Part shown: positions 1 through 5,871 of the stretch, piece after piece | Layout of the letters: the number at the start of each line of letters is the position of its first letter | Numbering within the stretch: the first letter of the stretch is position 1 | DNA from: an uncultured Clostridia bacterium | Lineage (GTDB): Bacteria; Bacillota; Clostridia; Oscillospirales; Ruminococcaceae | Reading direction: 5' to 3' | NCBI GenBank assembly: GCA_947176675.1 | Contig: CAMWRN010000161.1 | Span: 1-6,039 of the forward strand | Length of the DNA: 6,039 nucleotides | Translations under genes and position numbers: made by a program | Notes under the pieces: generated by a model | Seen by the model: the letters and a program-made list of their open reading frames with translations, nothing else | Told to the model about the DNA's origin: nothing | Database searches by the model: none

Positions 1-16
1 ATACTATATTTTGGTT

Positions 17-45
17 TTGACAAATCGTCTATAATATGCTATACT
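17..45 (+). promoter_or_regulatory. Sigma-A-type promoter with extended -10, upstream of the rnf operon
   Basis: A perfect -35 hexamer TTGACA (17-22) is followed after exactly 17 nt by TATACT (40-45), which differs from consensus at one base. The bases just before the -10 are TGC (37-39), giving an extended TGn -10 element. Transcription would start near position 52, leaving a leader of about 90 nt before the ATG at 142. A consensus TATAAT at 30-35 lies only 7 nt from the -35 and so cannot pair with it. No operator palindrome or riboswitch fold was evident in the leader, which is AT-rich and has a run of seven T (57-63). This is the only convincing promoter seen upstream of the genes, so it probably drives the whole operon. 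Confidence 0.8.
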
Positions 46-127
46 TTAATTTGAGATTTTTTTGCCCGATGCGTGGTTTATTACACACTGTTTCACAACT
101 TCCTGTTTAAAAATATATAAATTATAC

Positions 128-135
128 AAGGAGGA
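128..135 (+). promoter_or_regulatory. Strong ribosome binding site of the lead gene
   Basis: AAGGAGGA lies 6 nt before the ATG at 142 and fixes that start. It sits in a 14-nt stretch (123-136, TATACAAGGAGGAT) that recurs exactly at 727-740 before rnfC, so the two genes have nearly the same translation initiation context. Confidence 0.85.
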
Positions 136-141
136 TCACTT

Positions 142-699
142 ATGGATCCGTTCAACGAAGCGCCTCCCGGATTTTACAGCGGTGCGGCAAGCTTTGAAAA
201 AGCAGATATCAAACCGGTCAAAAAGGGCAGCAGGCTCAGAACGACCGTTATTGTACTTCTCTGTGTCATAGTTTCACTGTACGCTCTGCTTACCGCTGTC
301 GGACTTATCGCTTATCCGAAATGGTATCTTGTGGGCTCGTTCTACCTACACAAAGGCGCCTTTGAGTATATAAAGGACAGCGGTGAAAATTTTCATCACG
401 ATATTTTTGACAAATATGATTTTAACGAATGCAGCGATAAAAAACTGGCAAAAAGCATTAAAACAGCTATCCTCTGCCATTACGGTGAAGCATGGTGGGA
501 TAAGCAGTTTGATACCAATATACTCATGTTTTATACCGATAATTATCAAGGTCTAAAAAATTCCCGCGGCATTCTGTACAGCGACAAAGAAATTGAGCAT
601 ATTTACGGTTTCTATTACAATTACAGATGCGTACCTTTGGGAGATGGTTGGTACTACTACGAAGTCTCCGGCAAAGGCGAGTATTACACGAAAGGATAA
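142..699 (+). CDS. Uncharacterised single-pass membrane protein with tyrosine-rich outer domain, first gene of the rnf operon
   Basis: I do not recognise this 185-residue protein. The start is fixed by AAGGAGGA 6 nt upstream. Residues 1-33 are polar, with a basic stretch (KPVKKGSRLR, about 24-33) just before a single strong membrane segment (about 34-57). By the positive-inside rule the N-terminus is cytoplasmic and residues 58-185 face outward. There is no signal-peptidase or lipobox motif, so it is probably membrane-anchored. The outer part has 18 Tyr and 4 Trp in 128 residues, including YYN (158-160) and YYY (171-173), and three cysteines (97, 112, 163). It contains no CxxC or heme motif and no obvious enzyme motif. 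The gene lies between a strong promoter and rnfC, with only 46 AT-rich nt and no terminator before rnfC, so co-transcription with rnf is likely. By eye it is more A+T-rich than the rnf genes, which may suggest a different history. A role as an Rnf accessory protein is only a guess from position. Confidence 0.85.
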   Translation: MDPFNEAPPGFYSGAASFEKADIKPVKKGSRLRTTVIVLLCVIVSLYALLTAVGLIAYPKWYLVGSFYLHKGAFEYIKDSGENFHHDIFDKYDFNECSDKKLAKSIKTAILCHYGEAWWDKQFDTNILMFYTDNYQGLKNSRGILYSDKEIEHIYGFYYNYRCVPLGDGWYYYEVSGKGEYYTKG

Positions 700-731
700 C
701 TACATAAAGTTAAAATAGATATATACTATAC

Positions 732-739
732 AAGGAGGA
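732..739 (+). promoter_or_regulatory. Strong ribosome binding site of rnfC
   Basis: AAGGAGGA with 6-nt spacing to the ATG at 746. It lies in the second copy (727-740) of the 14-nt sequence also found before the lead gene. No convincing -35 is present in the 46-nt gap, so rnfC seems to rely on the promoter at 17-45. Confidence 0.85.
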
Positions 740-745
740 TAATAA

Positions 746-2029
746 ATGAACAAACTCAACGGCGTACACCTGAGCCATAACAAGGGTACGAAAAACTGCG
801 AGACAGTAGATTTCCCGCTGCCGAAAAGCGTGGTGATACCTATGTCTCAGCACATGGGCGCACCCTGCGAATGTCTCGTTAAAAAGGGAGACACGGTAAC
901 GGTGGGTCAGAAAATAGGCGACACGGACGCGTTTATGTCCGCGCCGATACACTCCCCCGTTTCTGGTACGGTGACGGACGTTATAGATTTTCTGCTTGCA
1001 AGCGGAGCCGTCTGCAAAGCGGCAGTCATCGAATCGGACGGTTTGCAGACTGTCTGTCCCGACGTAAAGCCGCCGGAGATCACCGACAAGCAGTCCTTTA
1101 TCGCGGCTATTCGGGAAAGCGGACTTACAGGTCTGGGAGGAGCGGGTTTCCCCACTCACATAAAGCTTAACTACGACGCGGTAAAAACTCCCGTGGACAC
1201 CCTTGTTATCAACGCAGCTGAGTGCGAACCCTACATAACAAGTGATTTCCGCGAGATGATGGAATCCCCTATGGACGTTATAGAGGGTATACTTTTGGTA
1301 CAAAAATATTTGGGCATTCCTATTTGTAAAATCTGTATCGAGGATAATAAGCCCGAAGCAATTGCGCTTATGAAGAAAAAAACCGAAAATCTGAAATCAA
1401 TTCAGATAGTGGCCCTGCCGTCCTCATATCCGCAGGGGGCGGAAAAAGTGATCGTCTATTCCGCAACGGGACGGATAGTCGCCGAGGGAGAGCTTCCCTC
1501 AAATCAGGGCGTTATGGTCATGAACGTTTCTACGGCGGCGCACATGTACCGCTACACACAGGACGGTATGCCGCTTACTAAAAGACGTCTCACATTAGAC
1601 GGCGACGCGGTCACCAAAAATGCGGGAAACTATTTCGTGCCAATAGGAACACGTGTATCCGAGCTTCTGGAGCACTGCGGAGCGGAGGGCGCGAAAAAGG
1701 TTCTGTACGGCGGTCCAATGATGGGTATCTGTTTGTATGATACCGACCAGCCGGTGTTAAAAAACAACAACGCCATACTTGCATTTAAGGACGGCGAGTC
1801 CCCCAAAACAACAGCCTGCATACGCTGCGGAAGATGCGTCCGCACCTGTCCGCTGAACCTTATGCCGGTTCTGATAGAGAACGCCTACAACGCGGAGGAC
1901 GTTGAGGAGCTGAAGCGGCTGAAGGTAATGCTGTGCATGAACTGCGGATGCTGTTCATATGCCTGTCCCGCACACCGTCCTCTGGCGGAAATAAATCAGC
2001 TTGCAAAAGCAATGATCCCGCGTAAATAA
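746..2029 (+). CDS. rnfC: RnfC, NADH/FMN-binding Fe-S subunit of the Rnf complex
   Basis: RnfC is the peripheral cytoplasmic subunit where NAD+ is reduced (or NADH oxidised), using FMN and two [4Fe-4S] clusters. The 427 residues match the compact clostridial form and lack the long Ala-rich C-terminal extension of enterobacterial RsxC. The N-terminal part has the barrel-sandwich region typical of the family (GDTVTVGQKIG about 48-58, then APIHSPVSGTV about 66-76). The glycine-rich nucleotide/FMN loop is GLTGLGGAGFPTHIK (126-140), followed by the conserved INAAECEPY (155-163). A SLBB-like middle region follows. Two ferredoxin-type motifs close the protein: C358-x2-C361-x2-C364-x3-CP368 and C397-x2-C400-x2-C403-x3-CP407. 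An extra cysteine (C402) sits inside the second motif. The ATG at 746 has an excellent RBS. The gene opens the rnfCDGEAB block. Confidence 0.97.
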   Translation: MNKLNGVHLSHNKGTKNCETVDFPLPKSVVIPMSQHMGAPCECLVKKGDTVTVGQKIGDTDAFMSAPIHSPVSGTVTDVIDFLLASGAVCKAAVIESDGLQTVCPDVKPPEITDKQSFIAAIRESGLTGLGGAGFPTHIKLNYDAVKTPVDTLVINAAECEPYITSDFREMMESPMDVIEGILLVQKYLGIPICKICIEDNKPEAIALMKKKTENLKSIQIVALPSSYPQGAEKVIVYSATGRIVAEGELPSNQGVMVMNVSTAAHMYRYTQDGMPLTKRRLTLDGDAVTKNAGNYFVPIGTRVSELLEHCGAEGAKKVLYGGPMMGICLYDTDQPVLKNNNAILAFKDGESPKTTACIRCGRCVRTCPLNLMPVLIENAYNAEDVEELKRLKVMLCMNCGCCSYACPAHRPLAEINQLAKAMIPRK

Positions 2030-2044
2030 CGATAACGTTAATAC

Positions 2045-2065
2045 GGACGAATACAGAATTTGTCC
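2045..2065 (+). other. Stem-loop in the rnfC-rnfD gap
   Basis: GGACGAAT (2045-2052) pairs over its whole length with ATTTGTCC (2058-2065), an 8-bp stem with one G-U pair and a 5-nt loop (ACAGA). No T-run follows, so it is not an ordinary intrinsic terminator. It lies 30 nt before the TTG start of rnfD and just after rnfC. Possible roles are mRNA 3'-end protection or processing, or modulation of rnfD translation; the sequence does not decide between them. An 8-bp palindrome, TAACGTTA (2033-2040), lies just upstream. Confidence 0.5.
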
Positions 2066-2077
2066 ATACAAAATATG

Positions 2078-2084
2078 AAAAGGA
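2078..2084 (+). promoter_or_regulatory. Ribosome binding site supporting the TTG start of rnfD
   Basis: AAAAGGA lies 11 nt before the TTG at 2096, a slightly long spacing and a weaker site than those before the lead gene and rnfC. An in-frame TGA at 2087-2089 rules out any start further upstream. Confidence 0.65.
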
Positions 2085-2095
2085 CTTGATTTGAT

Positions 2096-3079
2096 TTGAA
2101 AGGATTATTTGTATCACCGTCTCCGCACCGAGCGGCGGATATGTCAACTTCAAAAATAATGCTGCTGGTGATAATCGCGCTTTTCCCTGCGGCAATGGCA
2201 GGCTGCGTTTTCTTCGGACCGAGAGCGGCAGCAGTGCTTGCGGTATGTATCGCAGCATGCGTTATCTTCGAGGCTTTATGCCGCATTGTCATGAAAAAGG
2301 ATCAGACCGTAGGCGATCTGTCCGCGGTGGTAACAGGACTTCTTCTCGGCATGAACCTGCCCGCTACCGTACCGTTTTACGTTGCGGTCATCGGAAGCTT
2401 TGTGGCAATAGTTATTGTTAAACAGCTTTTCGGCGGTATCGGTCAGAACTTTGCAAATCCCGCAATTGCTGCAAGAATAGTGCTTATGCTGTCTTTTACA
2501 TCGCAGATGTCGGGCTGGGTAAAGCCTTACTGGTACAGCGGAGCGGTTGACGCGGAAACAAGCGCGACCCCCCTTGCGGCGGAATGGCTCAGCTATACGG
2601 AAAACGGAGCAGCCTATAAAATGGCTCCCTTTACTCTTTCGGAAATGTTCTGGGGCGAAACAGGCGGCTGCATAGGCGAGACCTGTGCCGCAATGCTTAT
2701 TCTGGGCGGACTTTTCCTTATTATTACAAAGGTGATATCTCTCGCGACTCCCGTTGCTTTCATAGGTTCGTTTGCGGTGCTGACCCTGCTCTACACCGGA
2801 AGTCTTGTTGATACCCTGTACGGTGTGCTTGCGGGCGGACTTCTTATCGGCGCATTCTTTATGGCTACCGACTATGCAACCACACCCCTTACAACAAAGG
2901 GCAAGGTCGTTTTTGGCATAGGCTGCGGATTAGTAACCTTTATAATCCGCAGCTTCGGAAGCTTCCCCGAGGGAGTTTCGTTTTCCATACTGCTTATGAA
3001 TCTGCTTACGCCCTATATCGACAGGCTGACAAAAGCGTCTCCGTTCGGAGCGAAAAAACCTGTCAAGGCGAAAAGCTGA
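2096..3079 (+). CDS. rnfD: RnfD, membrane flavoprotein subunit of the Rnf complex
   Basis: RnfD (NqrB/RnfD family) is an integral membrane subunit that carries covalently bound FMN and takes part in electron transfer coupled to ion movement. The TTG start is chosen because the resulting N-terminus, KGLFVSPSPH, is the conserved RnfD opening. An in-frame stop (2087-2089) excludes earlier starts, and the next ATG (2141) would delete the motif. The 327 residues contain about nine to ten hydrophobic segments (for example about 19-40, 44-66, 75-112, 195-215, 217-238 and 240-260). The family motif FANPAIAARIVL is at 119-130. The flavin-attachment site is DAETSATPL (152-160), with Thr158 as the expected phosphoester acceptor; Ser stands where Gly is usual in the SGAT consensus. 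Flavinylation needs ApbE, which is not in this window. rnfG follows after 18 nt. Confidence 0.96.
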   Translation: MKGLFVSPSPHRAADMSTSKIMLLVIIALFPAAMAGCVFFGPRAAAVLAVCIAACVIFEALCRIVMKKDQTVGDLSAVVTGLLLGMNLPATVPFYVAVIGSFVAIVIVKQLFGGIGQNFANPAIAARIVLMLSFTSQMSGWVKPYWYSGAVDAETSATPLAAEWLSYTENGAAYKMAPFTLSEMFWGETGGCIGETCAAMLILGGLFLIITKVISLATPVAFIGSFAVLTLLYTGSLVDTLYGVLAGGLLIGAFFMATDYATTPLTTKGKVVFGIGCGLVTFIIRSFGSFPEGVSFSILLMNLLTPYIDRLTKASPFGAKKPVKAKS

Positions 3080-3097
3080 CGGAAAGGAGAGTCCGAT

Positions 3098-3742
3098 ATG
3101 TTTAATGAAAAGATAAAGCCGCCTCTTGTGCTGACTTTGATATGCCTTATCGCCTGCGGACTTCTTGTTGCGGCTTACGAGACTACCTACACAGACACAA
3201 CGGGCATTATAACCGACAAGCTTACTGCGGGACTTACCGAGCTGTACGGCTCCGCGGACGGCTTTGAAATGCTGAAAAACGATGACGGAACGGTGCTGAC
3301 CTATGAGGGTGTGACCTCCGTTCTGTTCGACGGAGAAAACGCTGCATTTGAAATCACTGCGGACGGCTACTCCACAGGCGGACTTCACGTTTTGGTTGGA
3401 GTCGGCTCAAACGGCGCGGTCAGCGGAGTTTCTATAATGACAATCGGCGAGACGCCCGGTCTGGGAACAAAGGTGCAGAATCCTGACTTTTTAAGTCAGT
3501 TCAAGGGCGTTCGCTACGAGGACACCGTGACCGAAGAAGCCGCTCCCGTAAAGGCGAAAGCGGTATGGGGCACAAAGGCTGAAATAAAGTCGCTGGAAAT
3601 AGAAAGACAGCTGGACGGAGATTCCGCAAGCGGCTTTGTTTTAGACGCGGTTACAGGCGCGACATATTCCTCAAACGGAATGTACTCCGCAGTAAGAACT
3701 GCCCTTTCCGCATACGAGAACATGAAAGGAGCTGACGAGTAA
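3098..3742 (+). CDS. rnfG: RnfG, FMN-carrying subunit of the Rnf complex
   Basis: RnfG has one N-terminal membrane anchor (about residues 9-27) and an extracytoplasmic FMN-binding domain that passes electrons within the Rnf complex. The 214-residue length is normal for the family. The C-terminal flavinylation motif is clear: LDAVTGATYSS (182-192), with Thr189 as the expected covalent FMN acceptor. The upstream family signature GETPGLGTKV (117-126) is also present, followed by a stretch leading to the FMN domain. The ATG at 3098 has AAAGGAGA (3083-3090) at 7-nt spacing. Its TAA stop shares one base with the ATG of rnfE (TAATG, 3740-3744), so translation of the two genes is probably coupled. 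Flavinylation by ApbE is inferred from family knowledge. Confidence 0.96.
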   Translation: MFNEKIKPPLVLTLICLIACGLLVAAYETTYTDTTGIITDKLTAGLTELYGSADGFEMLKNDDGTVLTYEGVTSVLFDGENAAFEITADGYSTGGLHVLVGVGSNGAVSGVSIMTIGETPGLGTKVQNPDFLSQFKGVRYEDTVTEEAAPVKAKAVWGTKAEIKSLEIERQLDGDSASGFVLDAVTGATYSSNGMYSAVRTALSAYENMKGADE

Positions 3743-4434
3743 TGGCTGAAAAGAAAAGCAGTCTTTATGAGCTTACCAAAGGTATCATAAAGGAAAACCC
3801 CACACTTGTTACTCTGCTGGGAATGTGTCCCACGCTGGCGGTAACAACTATGGCCTCAAACGGCATAGGAATGGGGCTTGCCACCACCTTTGTACTTATC
3901 TGCTCCAACGCGGTAATTTCACTGCTGAAAAACATTATACCCAAAGCAGTGCGCCTGCCCTGCTTTATCGTGGTAATTGCAAGCTTTGTTACGCTTATCG
4001 AATTTATTTTAAAGGGCTATATCCCCGCTCTTTACGACAGTCTGGGTCTGTTCCTTTCGCTTATCACGGTCAACTGTATTATTCTGGGACGCGCCGAGGC
4101 GTTCGCTTCAAAGAACGGTGTTTTCCGCTCCATACTGGACGGTCTTGGCATGGGATTGGGCTTCACGCTTGCCCTGTTCACAATGGGCAGCATACGCGAA
4201 ATTATAGGTACGGGTCAGTGGATGGGACTTGATCTGCACCTGCCCGTAACCATGACAATGTTCATAATGCCCGCGGGAGGCTTCTTTACGCTGGGCGTGG
4301 TAATTGCAGTGGTAAACAGGCTCACAAAGAAAAAGCCGCCGCAGGAAATAGGCTGTGCGAACTGTCCCAATGCGGCAAGCTGTCCCACCTTTAACAAGGG
4401 AAACTCTGAAAATAAGGAGGCTGCCGCACAATGA
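3742..4434 (+). CDS. rnfE: RnfE, membrane subunit of the Rnf complex with cysteine-containing C-terminal tail
   Basis: RnfE (NqrD/RnfE family) is a six-helix membrane protein that pairs with the related RnfA in inverted topology; together they hold a [2Fe-2S] cluster within the membrane. Hydrophobic segments lie at about 21-38, 41-63, 71-91, 99-117, 132-152 and 172-195. The conserved cluster cysteines are C29 (GMCPTLAVT) and C112 (TVNCIILGR). GLGMGLGFTLAL (134-145) is a family hallmark. After the last helix, a basic KKK is followed by a soluble tail with C205-x2-C208-x5-C214 (GCANCPNAASCP), which could bind metal; this is not part of the core fold. The start ATG overlaps the rnfG stop by 1 nt, with AAAGGAG (3725-3731) upstream. 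The 3' end overlaps rnfA by 4 nt (ATGA). Confidence 0.96.
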   Translation: MAEKKSSLYELTKGIIKENPTLVTLLGMCPTLAVTTMASNGIGMGLATTFVLICSNAVISLLKNIIPKAVRLPCFIVVIASFVTLIEFILKGYIPALYDSLGLFLSLITVNCIILGRAEAFASKNGVFRSILDGLGMGLGFTLALFTMGSIREIIGTGQWMGLDLHLPVTMTMFIMPAGGFFTLGVVIAVVNRLTKKKPPQEIGCANCPNAASCPTFNKGNSENKEAAAQ

Positions 4435-5006
4435 AAAGTTTGCTTGTAATTCTTTTAAGCGCAATTTTTGTAGACAACTTTGTACTGTCTAAATTTATGG
4501 GAATATGTCCCTTTTTGGGAGTGTCCAAAAAGCTTGACAGCGCGGCGGGCATGGGAGCAGCCGTTACCTTTGTAATGGTCTGCGCAACGCTCTGTACATA
4601 TCCGATCTATATGTTCATACTTGTCCCCATGGGATTGGAGTACCTCAAAACAATTGCGTTTATCCTGATAATCGCGCTGTTCGTTCAGCTGGTGGAAATG
4701 ATACTCAAAAAGAAAATACCGTCTCTTTACAGTGCGCTGGGAGTTTTCCTGCCGCTTATCACCACCAACTGCGCAGTACTTGGAGTTACCATTCTTAATA
4801 TCGACAGCGGCTACACGCTTGTACAGTCCGTTGTAAACGCTCTCGGCGCAGGACTTGGCTTTACGCTTGCACTGCTTATCTTCAGTGGAGTGCGTTCCCG
4901 CGTAAACGCTGCAAATGTTCCCGAGACATTTAAGGGAGTTCCCGCAACGCTTATCGCCGCTTCTATAGTATCGGTAAGCTTCATGGGTTTTTCGGGAATG
5001 TTCTGA
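4431..5006 (+). CDS. rnfA: RnfA, membrane subunit of the Rnf complex
   Basis: RnfA (NqrE/RnfA family) is the six-helix partner of RnfE. Each contributes two cysteines to the intramembrane [2Fe-2S] cluster that carries electrons across the bilayer. The 191-residue length is standard. The opening IFVDNFVLSKFMGICPFLG (12-30) is a strong family signature and contains C26; the second ligand C114 is in LITTNCAVLGV (109-119). The helix pattern mirrors RnfE, including GAGLGFTLALLIFSGVR. The ATG overlaps the rnfE stop as ATGA (4431-4434). AAGGAGG (4414-4420), inside the end of rnfE, sits 10 nt upstream, so the two homologous subunits are likely made in balanced amounts. A 52-nt gap with a stem-loop follows before rnfB. 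Confidence 0.97.
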   Translation: MKSLLVILLSAIFVDNFVLSKFMGICPFLGVSKKLDSAAGMGAAVTFVMVCATLCTYPIYMFILVPMGLEYLKTIAFILIIALFVQLVEMILKKKIPSLYSALGVFLPLITTNCAVLGVTILNIDSGYTLVQSVVNALGAGLGFTLALLIFSGVRSRVNAANVPETFKGVPATLIAASIVSVSFMGFSGMF

Positions 5007-5008
5007 GC

Positions 5009-5027
5009 GGGCGGGAAATCTCGTCCC
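5009..5027 (+). repeat. GC-rich stem-loop between rnfA and rnfB, possible dispersed repeat remnant
   Basis: Starting 3 nt after the rnfA stop, GGGCGGG (5009-5015) pairs with CTCG-T-CCC (5020-5027). This gives seven pairs including one G-U, one bulged T (5024) and an AAAT loop. It is followed by TACAAATAAATT and not a T-run, so it is not a typical terminator. Read on the - strand, the element (GTAGGGACG...CGCCCGC) resembles short palindromic interspersed repeats that I recall from Ruminococcus-type genomes; this is memory, not a search. It leaves rnfB with a weaker RBS (AAGGGTGA, 5043-5050). Confidence 0.45.
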
Positions 5028-5058
5028 TACAAATAAATTGCAAAGGGTGATTTAAAAA

Positions 5059-5871
5059 ATGTCAACATATATTCTGCCTATGCTTGTTTTCGGAGCTATC
5101 GGACTTGCTGCGGGAGTACTGCTGACTGTCTGCTCGAAGCTCTTCGAGGTCAAAACCGACGAGAGAGTCGAAGCGGTGAACGAGATACTTCCGCAGGTAA
5201 ACTGCGGCTCATGCGGATTTTCGGGCTGCGCGGACTATGCCGCCGCTATCGTACATAACGGTGTCCCTACAAATATGTGCAAGCCGGGCGGTTCGGAATG
5301 TTCAAAGAAAATATCCGAGATAATGGGCATCGACGAAATGACCGTTACTCCGCAGGTTGCTGTAGTACTCTGCAACGGCGACTGCAACGCTACGGAAAGC
5401 AAATTCATTTTTAACGGAGTACAGTCCTGCAAGGCAGCAAACCGTTTCTATAACGGCTCGGAGGTCTGCACACACGGCTGTCTCGGCTTCGGGGACTGCG
5501 CAAAGGTCTGTCCCCAGAACGCCATAATCGTGCGGGACAGTCTTGCACGCGTGGATAAATCCAAGTGTATCGGCTGCGGACTCTGCACAAAAGTGTGTCC
5601 CGACAAGCTGATAGTGCTTCGGGACATAGACAAGAAAATAGATGTTTGCTGCTCTTCCACGGACATCGGAAAGATCGTGCGGAGCGTGTGCAAAAGCGGC
5701 TGTATCGGCTGCAAGATTTGCGAGAAAAAATGCGAGCACGACGCTGTTCACGTTGAAAACAACCTTGCCCGCATAGACTATTCAAAATGCACCGCCTGCG
5801 GAGCCTGCGCGGAAGCGTGTCCCACAAAGGCTATCCGCAAGTGCGACGGCGTTTACGATTCAGTCAAATAA
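5059..5871 (+). CDS. rnfB: RnfB, multi-cluster Fe-S subunit that accepts electrons from ferredoxin
   Basis: RnfB is anchored by one N-terminal helix (about 4-26) with its Fe-S domains on the cytoplasmic side, and is the entry point for electrons from reduced ferredoxin. The ARC-type [4Fe-4S] domain has C49-x2-C52-x4-C57 and C74 (NCGSCGFSGC...NMC). Two ferredoxin-like modules follow: C137-x3-C141-x5-C147-x3-CP151 with C170-x2-C173-x2-C176-x3-CP180; then C215-x2-C218-x2-C221-x3-C225 with C244-x2-C247-x2-C250-x3-CP254. That gives at least five predicted [4Fe-4S] clusters. C105, C109 and C124 lie between the ARC domain and the first module and may serve another centre. In all, 29 of 270 residues are cysteine, as in the longer clostridial RnfB. 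The RBS is AAGGGTGA at 8-nt spacing, weaker than those of the other operon genes. Last gene of the operon; its end overlaps a convergent gene by 12 nt. Confidence 0.96.
   Translation: MSTYILPMLVFGAIGLAAGVLLTVCSKLFEVKTDERVEAVNEILPQVNCGSCGFSGCADYAAAIVHNGVPTNMCKPGGSECSKKISEIMGIDEMTVTPQVAVVLCNGDCNATESKFIFNGVQSCKAANRFYNGSEVCTHGCLGFGDCAKVCPQNAIIVRDSLARVDKSKCIGCGLCTKVCPDKLIVLRDIDKKIDVCCSSTDIGKIVRSVCKSGCIGCKICEKKCEHDAVHVENNLARIDYSKCTACGACAEACPTKAIRKCDGVYDSVK

Noticed and set aside
30..35. Consensus TATAAT as the -10 box
   Set aside because: Only 7 nt from TTGACA and no good -35 at the right distance upstream; TATACT at 40-45 has the ideal 17-nt spacing and TGn.
62..271. Open frame of 69 codons overlapping the promoter leader and the lead gene
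   Set aside because: No ribosome binding site, low-complexity protein, and it is displaced by the better supported gene from 142.
408..413. Second TTGACA inside the lead gene, with the same flanks as the promoter -35
   Set aside because: No -10-like sequence lies 16-18 nt downstream.
722..727. TATACT before rnfC as a separate promoter
   Set aside because: No -35 at the expected position (699-704); the match is easily explained by AT-rich sequence.
710..1303. 197-codon open frame on the - strand opposite rnfC
   Set aside because: It is antisense to a certain rnfC coding region and has no recognisable domain; the length reflects codon bias of the true gene.
2075..2089. ATG at 2075 in frame with rnfD as an upstream start or leader peptide
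   Set aside because: It ends at TGA after four codons and has no clear RBS; a regulatory mini-ORF cannot be supported.
5023..5275. 13-nt exact repeat GTCCCTACAAATA at 5023-5035 and 5263-5275
   Set aside because: The second copy lies within the conserved VPTNMC coding stretch of rnfB. A match of this length somewhere in 6 kb is not improbable (rough expectation about 0.3), so it does not by itself show duplication.
5302..5751. Long - strand open frames opposite rnfB
   Set aside because: They are mirror images of the cysteine-rich rnfB coding sequence, with no RBS and no plausible protein features.
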